Below are positions 34,201 to 43,200 of a DNA stretch of 64,000 nucleotides, in pieces; the stretch's first letter is position 1; each line of letters opens with the position of its first letter. Origin of the DNA: Bacteroidales bacterium (lineage in GTDB: Bacteria; Bacteroidota; Bacteroidia; Bacteroidales; UBA4417); contig JADJHD010000017.1 of assembly GCA_016707705.1 (NCBI GenBank), positions 1 through 64,000 on the forward strand. Reading direction: 5' to 3'. Position numbers and translations under genes: made by a program. Below the pieces are notes generated by a model. It saw only the letters and a program-made list of their open reading frames with translations, did not search any database and had not been told where the DNA came from.

Positions 34201-37200
34201 TACTGTTACTCTTAGTGGATTAAGCACTACCGGTAACGGATCAATTACAGATGCTACAGGTGCCGGAACCATCACTGATGATGACCCCATTACGCTCACA
34301 CTGAATGAATTCACAACCACTGAGACGGATGGAACCCAGACTGTAAATGCTTCCATTACAAGCGATATTACAGCACAGAATAATATCATTCTACGATTCT
34401 CAACAACAGCAGGAACTGCAACAGCAGCTTCTGACTATACAACACAAACCAATGTACAGTACACACTGCTGGCTGGTAATACAAGTGTTACAGTTCCGAT
34501 TTCCATACTTGGTGATGTTATAGCTGAACCAACTGAAACCTTTACAGGAACAATTACAACTTTCAACGACAATGGCCAGACGGTAGTTTTGGGAACCCCA
34601 ACTGCTACCTATACAATTCAGGATAATGATGTTATCACCATTAACCTTTCGGTTGCAGCTATTACAGAAACCAATGTTACCCAAACAAGGAACTTCGTCG
34701 CTTCGATGAACCTTGCTGCACAGGCTAATATCGTAATGAGCTTCTCAACTGCTGACGGTACTGCCGTTGACGGAAACGACTATACAGCACAATCCGGTAC
34801 TACCGTGACCATGACTGCAGGCAGCACAAGTGTAAATATTCCAGTTGATATTCTTGGCGACCTAATTGTTGAGCCAACTGAATCCTTCACAGGAACAATT
34901 ACCCTGACCAATGCCAACGGACAACAGGCTTCGGTAGGTACTGCCACAGCAACAGAAACCATAACTGATGATGATGCTGCAACACTTGCCATTACTGGAT
35001 TTACAGTAAATGAGAACGCTGGTACCGCTGATTATACCATTACCCTCAGCAAGGCCGTCCAGAATGCATTTACAGTCGACTTCGCAACTTCAAACATAAC
35101 AGCACTGGCTGGGTCAGACTATACAGCTGTAGGAACAACAACCCTTACTTATGGTGCCGCCAATGCACTCACTCAAACAGTTACAGTTCCTATTACTGAT
35201 GACGACCTTGTTGAACCAACTGAAACCCTTAGGGGTACTATCAGCAATCTGGTTGCCAACAGCCAGGCTGTCACAATAGCTACTGCAACTGCAACCGGTA
35301 CCATTACCGATAATGATGCGGCCAGTGTTGTAATCACTGATGAAACCGTTATTGAAAATGTGGTAAGTGGAACAGAAGTATTTACAGTTACCCTGACCGG
35401 ACATATCCAGGATGCATTGACAGTAGACTATGCAACTTCTGATGTTACTGCTCTCTCACCAAGTGACTATACTGCAAAAACGGGAACCGTTACTTTCGCC
35501 GCAGGTTCAACAACCGGAGATACTCAAACCATCACAATTACAATCATTGACAATACCATCTCTGAACCTACAGAAACCTACACAGTAACACTAAGCAATA
35601 TTGTAAGTACAGGATCAGCTACCATCAATGATGCTACCGGAACAGGAACCATACTTGATGATGACCCTGTAACTGCTATTAACCTCACTGGATTTACTGT
35701 TACAGAAACCAATGCAAATGTTGCCCATAATTTTGTGGCAAGCATGGATATTCCTGCTCAGGAACCCATTATTATCAGCTATTCCACTACTGCAGGCACA
35801 GCTCTTGCCGGAAGTGACTTTACTGCACAAACAACCGTTCAGTATACCATTCTTCCTGGTGATACAAGTGTCAATATCCCAGTTGTGGTTGTAGGCAATA
35901 CAGTAACCGAACCAACAGAAGCATTTACAGGTACCATTACATTGGTAAATGCCAACGGACAGCAGGTTACTATCGGAACAGCAACAGCTACCGGTACCAT
36001 TAATGATGATGATGCTTCTTCATTCTCAATCGATGGGTTCACGGTAAGTGAAGCAGCTGGCACCGCAAACTTCACCATCACACTGAATAACGCAGTGCAA
36101 AATGCAATCACCATTGATTTTGCAACTTCAAATATCACAGCTCTTGCAGCTGCAGATTATACAGCAATTCCTACCACAACCTATAACTTCGGAGCAGCAA
36201 ACGCCCTCATTCAGACCGTTTCAGTTCCTATTCTTGAGGATAACCTGGTAGAGCCAACAGAAACATTGCTGGGAACCTTAAGCAGTCTGGTTAACAACAG
36301 CCAGAATGTTACGATTGCCCTTGCATCCGACACAGCCTTTATTACTGACAATGATGCAGCAACCATCAGCATCAATAATGTAACCCTTCAGGAACCAGAT
36401 CTTGGAACAACTGTTGAGTACACATTTACTATCAGCTATAGTGGCAAAAATACCGATGGACCGTTCACGGTAGCTTATACTACTACCAACGGAACAGCTT
36501 CTTCAGGCAGCGACTATGACGCCCTCTCAGGAGTTGTTACATTCACAGGAACAAATGGTGAAACCCATACTGTAACTGTAATTGTCAATGGCGATAATGT
36601 TGTTGAGCCCAATGAAACCTTCACTCTCGATTTGAGTGAGGATGATTTCGGCGGACGCGGAATCACCTTTGCCGATAATTCAGGACTTGGAAACATTACC
36701 GACAATGATATCACAACCGTGAGCATCGTTGCCAATGATCCAACTGCTTCTGAACCTAACAACAACGGACAGTATACAGTTAGCATGGGCCTCACCTCTT
36801 CAACCAACACTGTTGTAAGCTACACAGTTTCAGGTGATGCCACTTCAGGCAGCGATTATACTGCCCTCTCAGGAACCGTAACAATTCCTGCAGGAAGCAC
36901 ATCTGCAACCATCAGCATGCCAGTTCTTGATGATCTCATCCTTGAAGATGATGAAACAGTAGTCGTAACTCTGGCCAGTCTCACCGGTAATACCAATATC
37001 TCAATTGGAGCACCATACATTGCAACCGTTACAATCACTGATAATGATGTTGCAACTGTAGGTATTGCCGCCAATGATGCAGCTGCTGCAGAACCAGCCA
37101 ATAACGGACAGTTCACCGTAACCATTACACATCCTTCAGATGTAGCAACCGTTCTGGCATATGCCGTAACTGGTACCGCTGTTGCAGGAACAGATTACAC

Positions 37201-40200
37201 AAGTCTTTCAGGCACTGTAACCATTCCTGCAGGAAGCACAACTGCTACAATTGATGTAAGTGTTATCGATGATCTGATTGTTGAATCAACAGAAACTGTT
37301 ATTGCTACCCTTACTTCAGTTACTTCAGGAGATGCCGATGTCACGATTGGAACACCTGTCGCTGCAACCGTAAATATTACAGACAACGACGCTTCAGTAA
37401 TCAGCATTACAGCAAATGATGCAAATGCCGGTGAACCATCCAATAATGGTCAGTTCACAGTTAGCATGACAAAGGCATCGGATGCTGCAACTGTTATTAG
37501 CTATAACGTAACAGGAACAGCAACTGCAGGCGACGATTACAATACTTTATCAGGTACTGTAACCATTCCTGCTGGCAGTACAAGTGCAACAATTGATGTC
37601 CCTGTGATCAATGACCTGATTCTGGAACCAACTGAAACTGTTATTGCAACACTTTCAAGCATTTCCTCAGGCAATTCCGGAGTCTCAATTGGAGCTTCAA
37701 ATACTGCAACCGTAAATATCACTGATGATGATGCAGCTTCACTTGCCATAGGAGACATAACAGTAAGCGAATCAGCAGGTACTGCAACATTTACTGTAAC
37801 TCTTACAGGCAATGTTCAGGGTGGACTTACCATCGACTATGAAACAGCCGATGGAACAGCCACTCAACCAGGTGACTACACAAGTGCTTCAGGAACACTG
37901 ACATTTGTTGGAACCACTACTGAAACACAAACATTCACTGTACCCATTATCAATGATAACATTGTTGAAGTAACAGAGACTTATGTAGTTGATCTTTCCG
38001 GAATATCCAATGCCCTGGTAACTTATGATAGTCAGGCAACTGGAACCATTACCGATGATGATGTTGCTACTGTTTCCATCAACGATGTTTCCCACGATGA
38101 AGGGAATGCAGGAACAACCAATTATACCTTCACTGTAACTCTGAGTCATGCTTCAGATGCAGCTGTTACCGTTGACTATGCAACTGCCAATGGCACTGCA
38201 ACAGTAGCTGATGGCGACTATACTGCAAAAACAGGCACTCTGACCTTTGCAGCAGGTGAAACCAGCAAGACTTTCACAGTTCTTGTTTCAGGTGATACCA
38301 AGATTGAAAATGACGAAACCTTCTCTGTAAGTTTGAGCAACCTGGTTGTAAATAGCCGTCCAATAACGCTCGGCACTTCAACCGGGACCGGAACACTTGT
38401 AAATGACGATGCATCAGTCCTGAACATTGGAAATGCATCAGTTGCTGAAGGAAATACCGGTACAACCAATTTCAGCTTTACAGTTTCACTCACCGAAGCG
38501 TCTGCAACTACTGTAACCGTAGACTATGCAACCGCTAACGGAACAGCTACCATTGTTGATGGTGACTACATCTCAACTTCCGGAACAGTTGTATTCAGTG
38601 CCGGACAAACCAGCAAGACCATTGTGGTTCCAATTAACGGAGACACCAAGGTTGAAGCCAATGAAACCTTTACAGTTGAACTGAGCAATCTTTCAAGCGG
38701 TGGCATGGCTGTAACCCTTGGAACATCTACAGGTACCGGCACCATTGTTAACGATGACAATGCCACCCTTACCATTGACGATGTTACCAATAATGAAGGA
38801 AACAGCGGAACCACCAACTTCTCTTTCACTGTCACTCTTTCAAATGCTTCTGATGTAGCAACAACCATTGATTATGTTACTGCAAATGGAACAGCAACAA
38901 CTGCCGATTCCGATTATACCGGAATCACAAGTACAACCCTGACTTTTGCAGCAGGTGAAACCAGCAAGACTGTTACTGTAGTTATAAATGGTGATACCAA
39001 AGTTGAAACCAATGAAACCTTCACAGTTAGCCTGAGCAACCTGGTAACCAATGGACGTTCTGTAACTCTTACTGATGCAAGCGGACTTGGAACAATTACC
39101 AATGATGATGCTGCAACAATTGGTGTTGCTGATATTTCAATTGCTGAAGGAAACAGCGGAACTACCAATTTCACCTTCACAGTTAGTCTGTCCGCTGCCT
39201 CAAGCGCTGCTGTAACTGTTGATTATGCTACAGCAAACGGAACAGCAACTGTTGCTGATGGTGATTACACTGCAAAGAGTGGCTCGCTGTCATTTGCAGC
39301 CGGTGAAACTTCAAAAACCGTTACAGTCCTTGTAAATGGTGACAAGAAGACAGAAACTGACGAAACCTTCACATTTTCCCTGAGCAACCTTGCTGTAAAT
39401 GGCAATGCCGTTACCATGGGAACTTCAACAGCAACCGGTACCATCCAGAATGATGATCATTCACCGGTAATTGCTGATGTAGTGAAGAGTGGAAATGAAG
39501 ACAACGATATTCTTTTCGCTGCTGTTGACTTTACCGCTGTATTTACCGATGCCGATGGTGATGCTCTCAACAGTATTGAAGTACTTTCTTTACCTTCAAA
39601 TGGAACGCTTAAGCTAAGTGGAACTGATGTAACCCTTAACCAGGTGATTACTCAGGCTCAGATTGCAAATCTCACTTTCACTCCAACTTCAAACTGGAAT
39701 GGAAGCACAAGCTTCGACTACAATGCATCTGATGGAACCAACTGGGCTGTCCAGTATGAGCAGGTTCTGATTACTATACTTGCTGTCAATGATAATCCTG
39801 TAGCTGTTGATGATATTGTTTCAACACCGGAGGATACTCCAGTAACCGGTTCTGTTACTACCAATGATACTGATACTGAAGGAAACGGCCTTACCGTAAC
39901 CCAGTATGTAGTCAATGGCGTGACTTACGCAGCTGGTATTTCTGTTGATATTACCAATGTTGGAACCCTGCTGATCAACACCAACGGATCCTTCTCATTC
40001 AGTCCCGTAGCCAATTATAACGGAACAGTTCCAACTGCAACCTATACCATCAGTGATGGCAACGGAGGAACAGCTTCTGCTGACCTTATCATCACTGTTA
40101 CCCCGGTTAACGATGCTCCTGTTACCTACAGCAAGGCATTCTATACTTGCAGCAGCTCTGTCCTGACTGGCAATGTGCTGAGCAATGGCGATTTCGACCC

Positions 40201-43200
40201 AGATGGCACAGCCCTGAGTGTAAATACCACTCCGATTGTTGATGCCGAACATGGAACCTTCAGCATCCTTGCTACAGGTGCATTCACATTTACTCCTGAT
40301 AATGGATATAATGGCGCTGACACCGTTGTAGTTTCAGTTTGTGATGCCGGCACACCTCTGCCTTCAGCTTGCACCAATGACACCGTATTCATTACCGTTT
40401 ATGGTTCACCAACTGCCAACGCAGGTGCTGCACAGAACCTCTGCAACGTTACCAATACAACTCTCGCAGGTAATGATCCTACTCCGGGTACAGGTCTCTG
40501 GACGCTTGTCTCAGGTCCCAACACCCCGGCCATCACTACCCCGACAGCATACAACTCTACCGTTACCTCAATGGTTCCTGGTGTATACGTATTCAAGTGG
40601 ACCATCTCCAACGGTGTCTGCACTCCTTCAGAAAGCACGGTTACAATCACCAATTACGCTACACCAACAACTGCTGTTGCAGGTGCTGACCAGAACCTTT
40701 GCGGTACCCTCGTATCTGCAGGTCTGGGTGCAAACACTCCTGCCAACGGAACAGGTGCATGGTCAATCGTATCCGGTGGTACAGGTACTTTCTCTTCGGC
40801 TGCTGCTGCAAATGCAACCTTCACTGCTGATGCTTACGGTGTATACGTTCTTCGCTGGACGATCTCAAACGGTGTTTGCGCTGCTTCTACCGATAACGTA
40901 ACCGTTACCTATTACGAAAGTCCTACCACTGCTACCGTGGGTGCTAACCAGAATGTCTGCGCTGCACTCGTATCTGCCGGTCTTGGTGCAAATACCCCAA
41001 CCGTGGGTACAGGTGCATGGTCAGTCGTTTCAGGTGGTACAGGTACTTTCAGCGACAATACCGATCCTGATGCTACTTTCACTGCTGATGCCTACGGAAC
41101 TTATGTACTGCGCTGGTCAGTATCCAACGGTACATGCACAGCTTCCACAGCTGATGTTACCGTGAACTACTACCAGGCTCCTACCACCGCTTCTGTAGGT
41201 GCTGACCAGAGCCATTGTGCTACCCTTACCTCTACTTCCCTTGGTGGCAACACCCCGGTTATTGGTACAGGTGCATGGTCAATCGTTTCTGGTGGTACAG
41301 GTACATTCACTGCTCCGACTTCAGGAAATTCAAACTTCGTTGCAAACGGTTATGCTACCTATGTGCTGAGATGGACGATCTCCAATGGCACGTGTGCCGC
41401 TTCTACCGATGATATCACCGTTACCTTCTACCAGGCTCCTACCACCGCTACAGTCGGTGCTGATCAGAGTCTCTGCGGTACTCTTGAATCTGCAGGTCTT
41501 GGTGGAAACACTCCGGTTGTAGGAACAGGTGCATGGTCAATCGTATCAGGTGGCACAGGTGCTTTCTCTTCGGCTGCTGCTGCGAATGCAACATTCACTG
41601 CTGATGCTTATGGTGTATATGTTCTTCGCTGGTCAATCTCCAACGGTGTTTGCACCGCATCTACAGCTGATGTGACCGTTACATTCTTTGAAAGTCCTGT
41701 CGTTTCAAACGCAGGTGCTGCTCAGAACCTCTGCAACGTTACCAATACAACTCTCGCAGGTAATGATCCTACTCCGGGTACAGGTCTCTGGACGCTTGTC
41801 TCAGGTCCCAACACCCCGGCCATCACTACCCCGACAGCATACAACTCCACCGTTACCTCAATGGTTCCTGGTGTATATGTATTCAAGTGGACCATCTCAA
41901 ACGGTGTCTGCACTCCTTCAGAAAGCACGGTTACAATCACCAACTACGCTACACCAACAACTGCTGTTGCAGGTGCTGACCAGAACCTTTGCGGTACCCT
42001 CGTATCTGCAGGTCTGGGTGCAAACACACCAGCCAACGGAACAGGTGCATGGTCTATCGTATCCGGTGGTACTGGTACTTTCTCTTCGGCTGCTGCTGCA
42101 AATGCAACCTTCACTGCTGATGCTTACGGTGTATACGTTCTTCGCTGGACGATCTCAAACGGTGTTTGCGCTGCTTCTACCGATAACGTAACTGTTACCT
42201 ATTACGAAAGTCCTACCACTGCTACCGTGGGTGCTAACCAGAATGTCTGCGCTGCACTCGTATCTGCCGGTCTTGGTGCCAATACCCCAACCGTGGGTAC
42301 CGGTGCATGGACAGTCGTTTCAGGTGGTACAGGTACTTTCAGCGACAATACCGATCCTGATGCTACCTTCACTGCTGATGCTTATGGAACTTATGTACTG
42401 CGCTGGTCAATCAGCAACGGTACATGCACAGCGTCCACAGCTGATGTTACCGTGAACTACTACCAGGCTCCTACCACCGCTTCAGTAGGTGCTGACCAGA
42501 GCCATTGTGCTACCCTTACCTCTACTTCCCTTGGTGGCAACACCCCGGTTATTGGTACAGGTGCATGGTCAATCGTATCAGGTGGAACAGGTACTTTCAC
42601 TGCTCCGACTTCAGGAAATTCAAACTTCGTTGCAAACGGTTATGCTACCTATGTGCTGAGATGGACGATCTCCAATGGCACGTGTGCCGCTTCTACCGAT
42701 GATATCACCGTTACTTTCTACCAGGCTCCTACCACCGCAACAGTCGGTGCAGATCAGAGCCTCTGCGGTACCCTTGAATCTGCAGGTCTTGGTGGAAACA
42801 CCCCGGTTGTAGGAACAGGTGCATGGTCAATCGTATCAGGTGGCACAGGTGCTTTCTCAAGCACTGCTGCTGCAAATGCAACATTCACTGCTGATGACTA
42901 CGGTGTATATGTTCTTCGCTGGACAATCTCCAACGGCGTTTGCACCGCATCAACGGCTGATGTGACCGTTACATTCTTTGAAAGTCCTGTCGTTTCAAAC
43001 GCAGGTGCTGCTCAGAACCTCTGCAACGTTACCAATACAACTCTCGCAGGTAATGATCCTACTCCGGGAACAGGTCTCTGGACGCTTGTCTCAGGTCCCA
43101 ACACCCCGGCAATCACTACCCCGACAGCATACAACTCCACCGTTACCTCAATGGTGCCCGGTGTATATGTATTCAAGTGGACAATCTCAAACGGGGTCTG

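Noticed and set aside
28864..38868. Many minus-strand open frames of 60-190 codons across the HYR and Calx-beta region
   Set aside because: Thr/Val/Ala-rich sense coding leaves few stops on the opposite strand; the translations are low in information and follow the sense domain period.
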